This document shows positions 47,501-58,059 of a stretch of 64,000 nt of DNA, piece after piece. Each line of letters begins with the position of its first letter. Positions within the stretch are counted from its first letter, which is position 1. A program made the position numbers and the translations under genes. Origin of the DNA: Methanobrevibacter cuticularis (GTDB taxonomy: Archaea; Methanobacteriota; Methanobacteria; Methanobacteriales; Methanobacteriaceae); NCBI RefSeq assembly GCF_001639285.1, contig NZ_LWMW01000108.1, positions 19,577 through 83,576 on the forward strand, read 5' to 3'. Below the pieces are notes generated by a model. That model was not told where the DNA came from and searched no databases. It was given only the letters and a program-made list of their open reading frames with translations.

Positions 47501-47680
47501 ATGAGTTTTAAAGAATCTACGAATCGTTTTTTTAAAGAATGTAACAGAGTACTAAAAGTAGCTAAAAAACCAGATAGAGAGGAATATTTTAATTTTTCTA
47601 AAGTAACTGCTTTAGGAATAGTGATTATTGGTGTCATTGGCTTTGCAATAGTTTTAATCGCTCAATTATCTGGATTATGA
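47501..47680 (+). CDS. secE: Protein translocase SecE/Sec61-gamma
   Basis: A 59-residue tail-anchored subunit of the SecYEG/Sec61 channel. The amphipathic part FFKECNRVLKVAKKPDREEY is followed by one membrane helix at about 35-56 (ALGIVIIGVIGFAIVLIAQL). This gene precedes spt5-L11-L1-L10-L12 in related methanogens. It begins with ATG at 47501 after a weak GGGAT site. The 580-bp gap to spt5 is unusual for this otherwise tight cluster. Confidence 0.92.
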   Translation: MSFKESTNRFFKECNRVLKVAKKPDREEYFNFSKVTALGIVIIGVIGFAIVLIAQLSGL

Positions 47681-47978
47681 ATAAGTGATTAATTTAAATA
47701 TGTGTTGACAAGTTTATAACATGTTTATATATTAAAATTGTAATAAATTTTTAATTTAGCTATTTAATTTTTTATTAATTTTTATCATTAATATTAATTA
47801 CATTAATTAACAATGCTTAAAGTTTAATAATATTGAAGTATTTAGATTAAAATGCTTAGAATATGTAATCAAAATCTAGTTAAATCTTCAATAGTTGAAA
47901 AGTGAGTTATTAACTGAATATATATGAACAATTTCAATAAATTTACTCATATTAAATTGTTATCATATAAATATTTTT

Positions 47979-47992
47979 GAAAAGTTTAAATA
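47979..47992 (+). promoter_or_regulatory. Probable BRE/TATA upstream of spt5
   Basis: GAAAAG followed by TTTAAATA (47985-47992) is a good archaeal promoter match. It lies about 270 bp before the spt5 start, implying a long leader of about 240 bases. The rest of the 580-bp spacer 47681-48260 has no visible gene. Confidence 0.45.
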
Positions 47993-48260
47993 CTTGTAAA
48001 ATAAAAATATTATGATAATATAAATTTATATATAAATCTAATTTTATAATATATTTAAATTTTCTATTTTATCTTATATTAAATATTTAAACAAATCTTA
48101 AACTCTAATTAAGTTTTTAACTTAATTACAGAGAACATAGACTTAAATAAACAATATAGGAATATAAAAAAATGGGAATATAAAATATATTGTTAGATTT
48201 AATTTAAGAAAAATTATTTTATAAAAAATTAAATTTTAATTTGAATAGGTGTATTTTAAA

Positions 48261-48755
48261 ATGGAAGGTAGTGAAAATTCCATATATGCTCTTAAGATAT
48301 CCGCAGGTCAAGAGAGAAATGTGGCTAGGATGTTAGCAAGAAAATCAAAAGATAGTGGTGTTGGTGTAAGCGCAGTTCTTGTACCTGAATCTTTGAAAGG
48401 CTATATTTTAGTAGAATCTTCAACTAAAATTGATATGCAAAATCCTGCATTCAAAATACCTCATTTAAGAGGAATTGTTGAAAGTAAAACTAAAGGCAAA
48501 GAAGATAAAGAAGAAAATACTGTGACTTTTGAAGAAGTTAAAAAATTCCTAAACCCTGAGCCTATTATATCTTCTATACAAAAAGGAAGTATTGTAGAGC
48601 TTATTTCCGGTCCTTTCAAAGGAGAAAGAGCTAAAGTGGTTCGAATAGATGAATCTCGTGAAGAAGTAGTTTTGGAATTGATCGAAGCTGCAGTTCCGAT
48701 CCCTGTCACTGTTAAAGGTGACCAAATTAGAATAATACAAAAGGAGGCTGACTAA
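48261..48755 (+). CDS. spt5: Transcription elongation factor Spt5 (NusG)
   Basis: A 164-residue processivity factor for archaeal RNA polymerase. An NGN domain fills about 1-85 ([31 protein letters not shown]). A KOW domain follows ([35 protein letters not shown]). I start at the ATG at 48261, nine bases after AGGTG; an upstream in-frame GTG overlaps that signal. The stop overlaps the start of L11 (TAATG). It heads the ribosomal stalk-protein cluster. Confidence 0.96.
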   Translation: MEGSENSIYALKISAGQERNVARMLARKSKDSGVGVSAVLVPESLKGYILVESSTKIDMQNPAFKIPHLRGIVESKTKGKEDKEENTVTFEEVKKFLNPEPIISSIQKGSIVELISGPFKGERAKVVRIDESREEVVLELIEAAVPIPVTVKGDQIRIIQKEAD

Positions 48756-49237
48756 TGGCTAAAGATACAGTTGAAATTCTTATTGAAGGCGGAAGTGCTA
48801 CTCCAGGACCACCTCTTGGTCCAGCAATAGGCCCTTTCGGAATTAATATGATGCAAGTAGTTGAACAAATCAATGAAAAAAGTGCAGACTTTAAAGGAAT
48901 GAAAGTTCCTGTTAAAATAATTATTGATAGTAATACTAAAAATTTTGAAATTAAAATAGGTACTCCTCCAACCACAGCTCTTATTATGGATGAGCTAAAG
49001 TTGGAAAAAGCTTCTCAAGATCCTGGTTTGGATAAAATAGCTGATTTATCAGTTGAACAAGCTTTAAAAATAGCTAGAATGAAATTTGATTCAATATTAG
49101 CTAATGATTATAAACATGGTGCCAAAGAAGTAATGGGTACTTGTGTTAGTATGGGAATTACTGTAGATGGTAAAGACCCGAGAGAAGCACAAAAAGATGT
49201 TGATGCTGGAGAATATGATAGTATTTTAGTAGAATAA
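48755..49237 (+). CDS. rpl11: Ribosomal protein uL11
   Basis: A 160-residue protein of the GTPase-associated centre that binds 23S rRNA helices 43/44 with L10. The N-terminus has [20 protein letters not shown], the signature of the family. The C-terminal rRNA-binding domain contains [20 protein letters not shown] and later [20 protein letters not shown]. The start overlaps the spt5 stop by one base, and AAGGAGG precedes it. The last codons run into three short 15-bp repeats. Confidence 0.97.
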   Translation: MAKDTVEILIEGGSATPGPPLGPAIGPFGINMMQVVEQINEKSADFKGMKVPVKIIIDSNTKNFEIKIGTPPTTALIMDELKLEKASQDPGLDKIADLSVEQALKIARMKFDSILANDYKHGAKEVMGTCVSMGITVDGKDPREAQKDVDAGEYDSILVE

Positions 49238-49240
49238 TCA

Positions 49241-49285
49241 AATAGCTATTAGTTAAATAGCTATTAGTTAAATAGCTATTATTTA
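49241..49285. repeat. 15-bp tandem repeat after the L11 gene
   Basis: AATAGCTATTAGTTA occurs at 49241 and 49256, and AATAGCTATT again at 49271. It lies right after the L11 stop. The rest of the 354-bp gap to L1 (49238-49591) is AT-rich without a gene. Confidence 0.85.
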
Positions 49286-49591
49286 TATAATAATTATTAT
49301 TTATTAAATGTTATTATCTATAATTACTCAAATAAATAATAATTTACTATCTAATTACAAATAATCATAGATAATTAATAATATAGATGATATCACTCTA
49401 AAAATAGAGGCTGATTGATATATTTTTTCACATTCATGTAATTGACTAATTAATATTTGAAGTTAAAAATTAAAATTCAATAGTTAATTTATTAATCAAT
49501 TGATTTATTAATCATATATTAGTTTATCAATTACTCATGAAACCAAATAAATATCCATTAATGGACTTTAAATAGTTCATGGAGGATTTGT

Positions 49592-50230
<639 letters not shown>

Positions 50231-50231
50231 A

Positions 50232-51245
50232 ATGGCTCACGTTGCTGAATGGAAGAAAGAAGAAGTTAAAACCATTAAATCTTTGATAGATTCTCACGAA
50301 GTAGTTGGTATTGTTGATTTATTAAACATACCTGCAAAACAACTTCAAAAAATGAGACAAACTTTAAAAGACAAAGCTACAATTAGAATGTCTAAAAAGA
50401 ACCTCATTGATTTGGCATTTGAAGATTCTAATGTTAAAAAAGAAAATATTGTGGGTCTTTCAAAGTTTATGGAAGGTCAACCTGCAATGGTATTCACTGA
50501 TATGAATCCTTTCAGATTGTTCAAGATATTAGAAGATAGTAAAACCGCTGCTCCAGCTAAAGCAGGGAATATTGCTACTGATGATATTGTTGTTCCTGCA
50601 GGAGATACTGGTTTTGAGCCAGGTCCATTACTTGGTGAATTACAGCAAGTAGGAATACCTGCTAAAATTGATAAAGGAAAAATTGTAGTTTCTAAAGATC
50701 ATGTAGTTGTTAAAGCTGGTGAAGAAGTTTCTAAACAAGTTGCTGGAATGTTAACAAGATTAGATATTCATCCTATGGAAGTGGGAATTGATTTAAAAGC
50801 AGCCTATGAAGATGAAGCTGTTTATACTTCTGATGTATTAACTATTGATGATGAAGAAACCCTTATTAGTATCCAAAATGCTTTTTCCAGCGCATTCAAC
50901 TTATCTGTTAATGCTGGAGTCCCTACTAAGGAAACTATAGTTGCTATTATCCAAAATGCTAATTCAAAATCATTCAACTTAGCTATGAATGCATCTATAC
51001 TTACTTCAGAAACAACTGAACCATTACTAGCTCTAGCACAATCTGAAATGTTAGCATTGGCTAGTGCAGTATCTGATAGTGAAGGTGCTTTAGATGAAGA
51101 ACTAATTGAAAAATTATCTAATGTCCCAGTACCTGCTGAAACTGTAGTGGTTGTTGAAGAAAAAGAAGATGATGATGAAGAGGAAGAAGAAGAGGAAGCT
51201 TCTGAAGAGGAAGCTGCAGCTGGATTAGGTGCTCTCTTTGGATAA
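50232..51245 (+). CDS. rpl10: Ribosomal protein uL10 (P0)
   Basis: A 337-residue stalk base protein that binds L11-region rRNA and carries L12 dimers. The N-terminal rRNA-binding domain has [17 protein letters not shown]. The middle is the archaeal P0-like insertion ([20 protein letters not shown]). Three L12-binding helical segments follow (about 215-280). The C-terminal tail is acidic and ends [13 protein letters not shown], the elongation-factor-binding peptide shared with L12. The start is one base after the L1 stop. Confidence 0.96.
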   Translation: MAHVAEWKKEEVKTIKSLIDSHEVVGIVDLLNIPAKQLQKMRQTLKDKATIRMSKKNLIDLAFEDSNVKKENIVGLSKFMEGQPAMVFTDMNPFRLFKILEDSKTAAPAKAGNIATDDIVVPAGDTGFEPGPLLGELQQVGIPAKIDKGKIVVSKDHVVVKAGEEVSKQVAGMLTRLDIHPMEVGIDLKAAYEDEAVYTSDVLTIDDEETLISIQNAFSSAFNLSVNAGVPTKETIVAIIQNANSKSFNLAMNASILTSETTEPLLALAQSEMLALASAVSDSEGALDEELIEKLSNVPVPAETVVVVEEKEDDDEEEEEEEASEEEAAAGLGALFG

Positions 51246-51401
51246 TTCAATCAATAATTAAAATTTAAAATTTTTACTTAATTCAAAGATATTTAATAAA
51301 GTTCAACAAAACTTAAAGAACTTAAATAAATTAAATAAATTCATTATAATAATAAAAAATGAATTTAACTTTAAATATAATTAATCAACTAAGGTGAAAA
51401 C

Positions 51402-51707
51402 ATGGAATATATATATGCAGCAATGATTTTGCACAGCGCAGATAAAGATATTAATGAAGCAAATGTTAAAAGTATAATTGAAGCAGCAGGACTCGATGCA
51501 GATGATTCAAGGATTAAAGCATTGATTGCAGCTTTAGAAGATGTTGATATAGAAGAAGCTATTGCAACTAGTGCTATAGCAGCAGCTCCTGCAGCTGCTC
51601 CTGCAGCTGCCGAAGCAGTAGTCGAAGAAGAAGAACCAGAAGAGGAAGAAGAAGAGGAAGCTTCTGAAGAGGAAGCTGCAGCTGGATTAGGCGCTCTCTT
51701 TGGATAG
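51402..51707 (+). CDS. rpl12: Ribosomal protein P1/L12 (archaeal stalk)
   Basis: A 101-residue stalk protein. The N-terminal dimerisation helices ([20 protein letters not shown] to [14 protein letters not shown]) are followed by an Ala-rich hinge and an acidic linker. The tail ends [13 protein letters not shown], identical to that of L10. A 156-bp gap separates it from L10. AAGGTGA precedes the ATG. A T-rich terminator follows. Confidence 0.96.
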   Translation: MEYIYAAMILHSADKDINEANVKSIIEAAGLDADDSRIKALIAALEDVDIEEAIATSAIAAAPAAAPAAAEAVVEEEEPEEEEEEEASEEEAAAGLGALFG

Positions 51708-51713
51708 ATATCT

Positions 51714-51746
51714 TTTCTTTTCTTTTTTTCTTTATTTTTTTTTAAT
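51714..51746 (+). terminator. T-rich terminator after the L12 gene
   Basis: Directly after the stop the plus strand reads TTTTCTTTTCTTTTTTTC then a further T run. This is a typical archaeal U-rich termination tract at the end of the ribosomal cluster. Confidence 0.6.
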
Positions 51747-51883
51747 TGATTAAATTTTATAGTCATTATTGAAAACTTTTTTTTATTTTTGAATAAACAT
51801 TTATTTTCTTAATTGAATAAACATTTATTTTCTTAAAATATCTAATTTTAAATATAAAATTTGTAAATATTATTAACACAATT

Positions 51884-52085
51884 TTGTTCTTCAACCTTCC
51901 TGAATGAAAAAATCCATTTAAAACATCCATTAAATCAATTTTAAGTAATATTTCACGATTATAAGTTGGACTACCAGTGTTTACGCCGTATTTTAATGTA
52001 TCTCAATAAATCCAAATTTTCCAAAATCATTGACTAACAAGCGAATATCTTGCTTAAAAATCTTTGAAATAGGATTCTATACAAT
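51884..52085 (-). pseudogene. Transposase N-terminal fragment, frameshifted
   Basis: On the minus strand one frame reads PISKIFKQDIRLLVNDFGKF-GFIEI and, after a shift of frame, LKYGVNTGSPTYNREILLKI followed by DLMDVLNGFFHSGRLKNK. The second part has the shape of the N-terminal domain of DUF772/IS1182-like transposases (TGRPxYxxExLLKLxL). There is no catalytic core. The rest of 51747-52341 shows no other gene. Confidence 0.65.
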
Positions 52086-52341
52086 GATTTTTGCTTGATA
52101 TGGTTAATATTTTCTAATAGCTATATTAACCAAAAATATTACTATAAACACTCACAATTTTACAAATAAATATTTATAAATTGTAGTATAGAAAGTTTAT
52201 GGTCCATTTATCTATAAATTTTAATTTAAGTAAAAAATAGCACGAAAAATAGCGTTTAAAAAAATTCAAAAATTAATTATTAGACAAACTCAAAATAAAA
52301 AAAAATAAAGGTTTAAAAGTTGAACTATAGAAATTTAATTA

Positions 52342-53022
52342 CTAATTTGATGAAGGTATTTTAGCGGCTAATAAATTTATAAAGTTTGATAAAGGCATTG
52401 TTTGTAAGTAAACTTTACCTGGACCAGTGAGAGTAGTTAAAAACAACCCTTCTCCACCAAAAACAATATTTTTTAAACCTTTGACTCTTTGGATATCGAA
52501 ATCCACAGTTTCATCCATAGCAGCAAGGTGGCCTTGATCAATAACTAATTTTTCTCCTTCAGCTAAAGTTTTTTCAATTACTCCACCATCTACTTCAAGG
52601 AAAGCTGTTCCTTCTCCAGATAATTTTTGTAAAATAAACCCTTCTCCACCAAATAAACCTGCACCTAATTTTTTATTAAAGAAAATATCGATTTCTACAT
52701 TTTCTTCAGATGCTAAAAAAGCACTTTTTTGAGCAACAATAGTTTTTCCATCACTTAATTCGAAAGGAATTATTTCACCTGGAAAACTTGAAGCAAAACC
52801 TATTTCCTGATTATCATCATCAGCTGTGAAGAAATTTAAAAACAATGAATCTCCTGCTAATGCTCTGCCAAGACCTTTAATAATTCCTCCTCCAGTATTA
52901 GATGACATAGTAATTTCAGAAGTCATAGTAGCCATTGAACCACTTTCATTTTTCATAACTTCCCCTTTGTTTAACTTACATAAAACAATTGGAAAATTAC
53001 CTCCTTTAATTTCATATTCCAT
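52342..53022 (-). CDS. AIM24/TIGR00266-family protein
   Basis: A 226-residue beta-rich protein. Typical blocks are MEYEIKGGNFPIVLCKLNKG at the start, SNTGGGIIKGLGRALAGDSLF, ASSFPGEIIPFEL, LFGGEGFILQKLSGEGTAFLE and the repeated FGGEGLFLTTLTGPGKVYLQ. The fold is a double beta-prism-like repeat. In yeast Aim24 affects mitochondrial membrane organisation; the archaeal role is unknown. An AAGGTGA site precedes the ATG. It sits between L12 and alaS, in a place that is contiguous in related genomes (from memory). Confidence 0.9.
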   Translation of the reverse strand: MEYEIKGGNFPIVLCKLNKGEVMKNESGSMATMTSEITMSSNTGGGIIKGLGRALAGDSLFLNFFTADDDNQEIGFASSFPGEIIPFELSDGKTIVAQKSAFLASEENVEIDIFFNKKLGAGLFGGEGFILQKLSGEGTAFLEVDGGVIEKTLAEGEKLVIDQGHLAAMDETVDFDIQRVKGLKNIVFGGEGLFLTTLTGPGKVYLQTMPLSNFINLLAAKIPSSN

Positions 53023-53220
53023 TTATTCACCTTCTATTTTCTGATATATTTGTTATATTACATTTATTTAACTTATTCACAATAACTATTATTATAAATC
53101 ATTAATGTAATTAAACATTTAAAGTATTATATTAGTTTGAAATGTGTTAAATCTAATTAGTTGAGCTACTTAACTATATCTTATATTTTGATAGATAATC
53201 TATTAAAATATTCTTATTAA

Positions 53221-53410
53221 TTAAATCAAGATATTATTGATTAAATTTTATTAAATCAAGATATTATTGATTAAATTTCATTAAATCAAGATATGATTGA
53301 TTAAATTTTATTAAATCAAGATATTATTGATTAAATTTCATTAAATCAAGATATGATTGATTAAATTTTATTAAATCAAGATATTATTGATTAAATTTCA
53401 TTAAATCAAT
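53221..53410. repeat. 30-bp array of near-palindromic units, six or seven copies
   Basis: Each unit is TTAAATCAAG ATATTATTGA or ATATGATTGA, then TTAAATTT(T/C)A. Units start at 53221, 53251, 53281, 53311, 53341, 53371 and a diverged 53401. The ends TTAAATCAA and TTGATTAAA are nearly complementary, so each unit is an imperfect palindrome. Variants alternate, giving a 60-bp higher order in part of the array. Confidence 0.93.
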
Positions 53411-54130
53411 ATATGATTAGAATATATTTTTTAAAAGTTATTGATTGATTAATTTTATAGATAAGACATTTAAGTTCTTTTTCTAGCAACAGGGATCTAT
53501 GCATGACCTTTTAAATACCACATTTATGTAATGTAATAAAAAGATTAAAATGCAATATAAAACATATTCTAATCAATAATTCTATGGATTTTATATCGTT
53601 CATAGATAACTAATCAGACAAAACAATCACTGGTAAACTCATAAGATACTAATTAATTATTAACTTAATTATAGTATATAAAAGTAACTCTAAAAAATAA
53701 AATCTTAGAAAACAAATAAAAATAAACAACAGCATTTATATTCCCTCACCATCTAGATAACTAAAGAATAAATAAAGAATGAATAATAAATATAATAAAA
53801 AAGGACATATTAATAGAAAGAAATTGGAAATAAGGCATTAATCTTTTTAAATTTCCGAATTCTTAGGCTGTCTCATATCATTGAAGTTAATTTTATTTAT
53901 CAAATTATAGAATATATATGATGATATTAGTTAAGGGAATTAAATTTATTCAAAAGTAATTATTTGCACATAAAGAAATTATTTTTAGATAATATATAAT
54001 AAAATTAATTTTAATATTCTTCTTTTAACTAAGATATAATTTCAACTAAAATATAATTTTAACTAAGATATAATTTCAACTAAACTATAATTTTAACTAA
54101 GATATAATTTTTAAAAATTTTGTTTAATAT

Positions 54131-54310
54131 TTTAGTGGTGTAGCTATTTCAGGGTTTAATAATATTGGATCAATTTTATTCCATAAATATGATGGATATT
54201 CATTAGTTTAAAATGCAGTTAAAATGGATTATCGGCTGATAGTTCATTTGAACCTAAACACGGTACAAATGATACTGGAATTTTGTTCTAGATTATGGGG
54301 TGTGAGCATT
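54131..54310 (+). pseudogene. Degraded coding remnant
   Basis: One frame reads SGVAISGFNNIGSILFHKYD and GYSLV before a stop; another frame shortly after reads ADSSFEPKHGTNDTGILF before a stop at about 54290. Both look protein-like and may be parts of one lost gene with frameshifts. The style recalls secreted methanogen proteins, but I cannot assign a family. Confidence 0.3.
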
Positions 54311-54495
54311 GGTAAGAAAGAATAGTAATTTAAATTCAAAAAGATTATTAATTTTTTAAAAAGAATAGTAATTTAAATTCAAAAGAAATTTTAAACTATG
54401 AGAAATGAGTAATATTACTTTTGATTTCATACTACAACATCCTCAAATTTAGTGAGAATACTCATACTTTACTTTTTTACTAGTTTTTTAATTAT

Positions 54496-54615
54496 TAATA
54501 ACTAATATTATTAAGATTAATATACTAATATTAATTAAGATTACTAATAACTAATATTATTAAGATTAATATACTAATATTAATTAAGATTAGTAATAAG
54601 TAATATTATTAAGAT
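54496..54615. repeat. 49-bp tandem repeat, about 2.5 copies
   Basis: ACTAATATTATTAAGATTAAT occurs at 54501 and 54550 and in a variant form at 54599, 49 bp apart. Confidence 0.85.
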
Positions 54616-54829
54616 GAATAAACAAAATATTTTATTATTGATTATTATGTATATTGATTATTATAATCATTATCTGATCTAACTTAAAAATTAATATATC
54701 TTTATAATGGTTATTCTAAAATAGATATGTTTAATATATGGTAATAAATCATAATTATAATAAATTAAAAATCTAATTATCGTGTTTAATTATTAAATAA
54801 AAATTAAATAAAAGTTTACAATTGATAAC

Positions 54830-57646
54830 ATGTCTGAAATGCTAAAAAAATTAGGATACACAAAGAAAAAATGTGGAAAATGTGGAAATGACTTTTGGTC
54901 TATCAATGGAAGATCTACTTGTGGAGATGCACCTTGTGATGAATATGAATTCATTGGAAATCCTGCAACTGAGAAGAAATATGATCTTTATGAAATTCAA
55001 AAAACTTTCATCGATTTTTTTGAGAATCATGGCCATATACCAATTCCTCGTTATCCGGTACTTGCAAAAAGATGGCGTGATGATGTATTTTTAGTTGGAG
55101 CATCAATATATGATTTTCAACCATGGATAACTTCAGGTATGGTTGAGCCTCCAGCCAATCCTCTTACAATAGCTCAACCTTCCATACGTTTAAATGACGT
55201 TGATAATGTGGGAAGAACTGGAAGGCACATGACTTGTTTTACAATGGGAGCGCACCATGCTTTCAATAAACCTGAAAAAGAAATTTACTGGAAGGATAAT
55301 ACAGTAAAGTTGTGCCATGATTTCATAGCTAGTATTGGCATAGATCCAGAAGAAATCACTTTTATCGAGTCATGGTGGGAAGGTGGAGGAAACGCTGGGC
55401 CATGTTATGAAGTTTGTGTTAGGGGTGTAGAGTTAGCAACACTTGTTTTCATGGAATATAAAATTCTTCCAAATGGGGAAAAGGAGGAAATTCCTCTTAA
55501 AACAGTGGATACAGGATATGGTCTTGAAAGATTTGCTTGGATATCTCAAGGAACTCCAACAGCATATGATGCTTGTTTTGCTCCAGTAATAGCTAAACTC
55601 AAAAGTTTGACAAATATAGAAGTAAACGAGGAAATATTGGCTGAAAATGCTCAAATAGCTGGAATGATGGATATTGAAACTTTTGCAGATATTAGAACAC
55701 TTCGGGAAAAAGTAGCTAATAAATTAAATATATCCATTGATGATCTGTTGGCTTCTGCTGAACCAATGGAAGCTATTTATATAATAGCTGATCATACTAG
55801 ATGTTTAACTTTTATGTTGGCTGATGGAATCATACCATCTAATGTTAAAGAAGGTTATCTTGCAAGATTGGTTCTTAGAAGAACAATTAGATTTATGAAA
55901 GAGCTTAAAATGAAAGAATATCTATCTGATATCATGAAAATACAATTAGAATTCTTATCTAAGTTTTATCCTGAAATTGATGAATCTACTGACCATATAA
56001 TGAATATCATTAATCTTGAAGAAAAAAGATACTTTAAAACCATTGAAAAAGGTGATAGAATTGTTAAAAGAACAATTAAATCTCTTAAAAAAGAAAATAA
56101 AGATGAAATGCCTTTAGAGGTTTTAATGGATCTTTATGACGCTCATGGTATGCCTCCTGAAAATGTGAAGGAAATAGCTATTGGAAACGACTTCAAAGTC
56201 AACATCCCAGATAATTTTTTCACTTTAATAGCTGATTCTCATACTGTAGAACAAATTGATGAGAAAGAAGTATTAAATTTAAATTACAGTGAAACTAAGC
56301 TTATTTTCTATGATGATTTTAAGTTAAAGAGCTTTGAAGCTGAATTAATCGGTATTGAAGAGATTAACAATGATATATACCTAATTTTAGATAGAACTGC
56401 CTTCTATCCTGAAGGAGGAGGTCAGCCTTCAGATGTAGGTAAAATTACTATTAAAAATTTCAAAATTGAGAATTTTAAAAATTCAGAAGATGATTTGGAG
56501 ATTTCTCATTGTGAAAAAATTGATGGTGTCGTTTTACATAAAATAGCTATTTCTAAGAGTGAATTAGAAAATAAAATTAATTTAGATGAGTTATCAAACC
56601 ATGTTGGTGAGTTAGTTAATTGTGAACTTGATTGGGGAAGAAGAATAGCTTTAGCAAGAAATCACACAGCTACTCATTTGATTATTGCAGCTGCAAAAGA
56701 GGTTTTAGGAGATCATATTTGGCAAGCTGGTGCTCAAAAAGGATTAAAACACTCTCGTTTAGATATTTCTCATTATAAACCTATATCTCAGGACGAAATA
56801 AATTCAATTGAAAAAATAGCTAATGGATTTGTAATGGAGAATTTATCAGTTGATACACAATTTATGAGCCGAAACGAAGCTGAAAAAGCTTATGGATTCA
56901 GTCTTTATCAAGGTGGAGTTGTTCCAGGTTCAATTATCCGTGTTATAAAAATATGTGACTCAAAATCAGATATAGATTCAGATGTAGATTCAGATGTGAA
57001 TTATAACAGTTATATTGATGTACAAGCTTGTGCAGGGACACATGTTATAAATACCGGAGCTATTGGATTAATTAAAATAAATAAAACAGAGCGAATCCAA
57101 GATGGAGTCGAAAGAATTGATTTTTCTGTAGGGGAATCAGCACTTGAGTCAATGCAGTCAAATGATTCTTTTTTAAGAAAAAGTAGTGCAATATTCAAAG
57201 TTACCAATGAACAGCTGCCTAAAACTTGTGATAGATTCTTTAGTGAGTGGAAATTATATAAAAATGAAATTACAAAGTTAAAATCTGAAATAGCTAATCT
57301 TAAAGTCAATAGCTTAGAAACTGATGCAATTGAAATCAAAGGGCTTAAAGTTTTAATTCAACTTTTAAATGGTGATATTAAAGAGTTACAGAAAATAGCC
57401 ACTGATTTCACTGATACAAACAAAGTTGATGTTATTATTATTGGAAACACAGATGGAAAAATTGTTGGTGCTGCTTCACAATTAGCTATTGATTCAAAAA
57501 TTAGAATTAATGAGATTATTAACGAATTAGCTATTGTTCTAGGTGGTGGTGGAGGTGGAAGACCTACACTTGCTCAAGGAGCAGGTCCAAAAGCAGACAA
57601 AATTCAGGATGCTTTAGATTTAGCCGATGAATTATTGAGAAAATAA
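54830..57646 (+). CDS. alaS: Alanyl-tRNA synthetase (archaeal type)
   Basis: A 938-residue class II synthetase that charges tRNA-Ala. The N-terminus carries an archaeal zinc-like motif CGKCGNDFW followed by CGDAPCDEYEF. The class II core has VFLVGASIYDFQPW and TCFTMGAHHAF. The editing domain has NHTATHLIIAAAKEVLG and the zinc ligands CAGTH. The C-Ala end is GGGGGGRPTLAQGAG. A short acidic insert (SDIDSDVDSDV) comes just before the CAGTH block and looks like a small repeat expansion. This gene closes the conserved ftsZ-alaS neighbourhood. Confidence 0.97.
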   Translation: MSEMLKKLGYTKKKCGKCGNDFWSINGRSTCGDAPCDEYEFIGNPATEKKYDLYEIQKTFIDFFENHGHIPIPRYPVLAKRWRDDVFLVGASIYDFQPWITSGMVEPPANPLTIAQPSIRLNDVDNVGRTGRHMTCFTMGAHHAFNKPEKEIYWKDNTVKLCHDFIASIGIDPEEITFIESWWEGGGNAGPCYEVCVRGVELATLVFMEYKILPNGEKEEIPLKTVDTGYGLERFAWISQGTPTAYDACFAPVIAKLKSLTNIEVNEEILAENAQIAGMMDIETFADIRTLREKVANKLNISIDDLLASAEPMEAIYIIADHTRCLTFMLADGIIPSNVKEGYLARLVLRRTIRFMKELKMKEYLSDIMKIQLEFLSKFYPEIDESTDHIMNIINLEEKRYFKTIEKGDRIVKRTIKSLKKENKDEMPLEVLMDLYDAHGMPPENVKEIAIGNDFKVNIPDNFFTLIADSHTVEQIDEKEVLNLNYSETKLIFYDDFKLKSFEAELIGIEEINNDIYLILDRTAFYPEGGGQPSDVGKITIKNFKIENFKNSEDDLEISHCEKIDGVVLHKIAISKSELENKINLDELSNHVGELVNCELDWGRRIALARNHTATHLIIAAAKEVLGDHIWQAGAQKGLKHSRLDISHYKPISQDEINSIEKIANGFVMENLSVDTQFMSRNEAEKAYGFSLYQGGVVPGSIIRVIKICDSKSDIDSDVDSDVNYNSYIDVQACAGTHVINTGAIGLIKINKTERIQDGVERIDFSVGESALESMQSNDSFLRKSSAIFKVTNEQLPKTCDRFFSEWKLYKNEITKLKSEIANLKVNSLETDAIEIKGLKVLIQLLNGDIKELQKIATDFTDTNKVDVIIIGNTDGKIVGAASQLAIDSKIRINEIINELAIVLGGGGGGRPTLAQGAGPKADKIQDALDLADELLRK

Positions 57647-57740
57647 CAAGTGGGTTGGTTAATTAAAACCGTCATTTCTTTACTTTTAAGATCAATGATT
57701 TAAATTCATTTAAATCTCTTATTTTCTTTTTAAATTTTAA

Positions 57741-57905
57741 AATAAGTTATATAATCTAATTTAATAAGTTATATATAATCTATAATTTAATAAGTTATAT
57801 AATCTATAATTTAATAAGTTATATAATCTATAATTTAATAAGTTATATAATCTATAATTTAATAAGTTATATAATCTATAATTTAATAAATTATATAAGC
57901 TATAA
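57741..57905. repeat. 24-bp tandem repeat, about six copies
   Basis: AATAAGTTATATAATCTATAA-type units start at 57763, 57789, 57813, 57837, 57861 and 57885; most intervals are exactly 24 bp. It lies between the convergent alaS and gyrA genes. The multiple-of-three period makes an artificial open frame on the minus strand. Confidence 0.92.
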
Positions 57906-58059
57906 TTTAAAATATTAAATTTTATAGAAATTATATATGATTGCATAAATATTATAATTTGAAAGAAAGAATATGAATGTTGATACAAAATATTAAGGGG
58001 TAAAAATACTGGTAGAAGAACTAAAAAGCTTGTAATTCTAACTACTATTGTTTTTAGGA

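Larger units (their letters stand above)
53023..54829. other. 1.8-kb gene-free region upstream of alaS
   Basis: Apart from the 30-bp array (53221-53410), the gene remnant at about 54131-54310 and the 49-bp repeat (54496-54615), this region has only AT-rich DNA. A sequence TTCTTAGGCTGTCTCATATC at 53870-53889 resembles an insertion-sequence end. ATATAATTTCAACTAAA-type repeats occur at 54030-54110. Confidence 0.6.

Noticed and set aside
50822..51766. Ser-rich minus-strand frames over the L10 and L12 tails
   Set aside because: Antisense of Glu-rich codons (GAA/GAG giving TTC/CTC/TCT); not genes.
53221..53410. CRISPR-like array
   Set aside because: Units are directly adjacent with no unique spacers, AT-only composition and no cas genes.
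57761..57988. Open frame of 75 codons with LLNYRLYN repeats on the minus strand
   Set aside because: It is produced by the 24-bp tandem array, whose period is a multiple of three; no ribosome-binding site and no protein-like composition.
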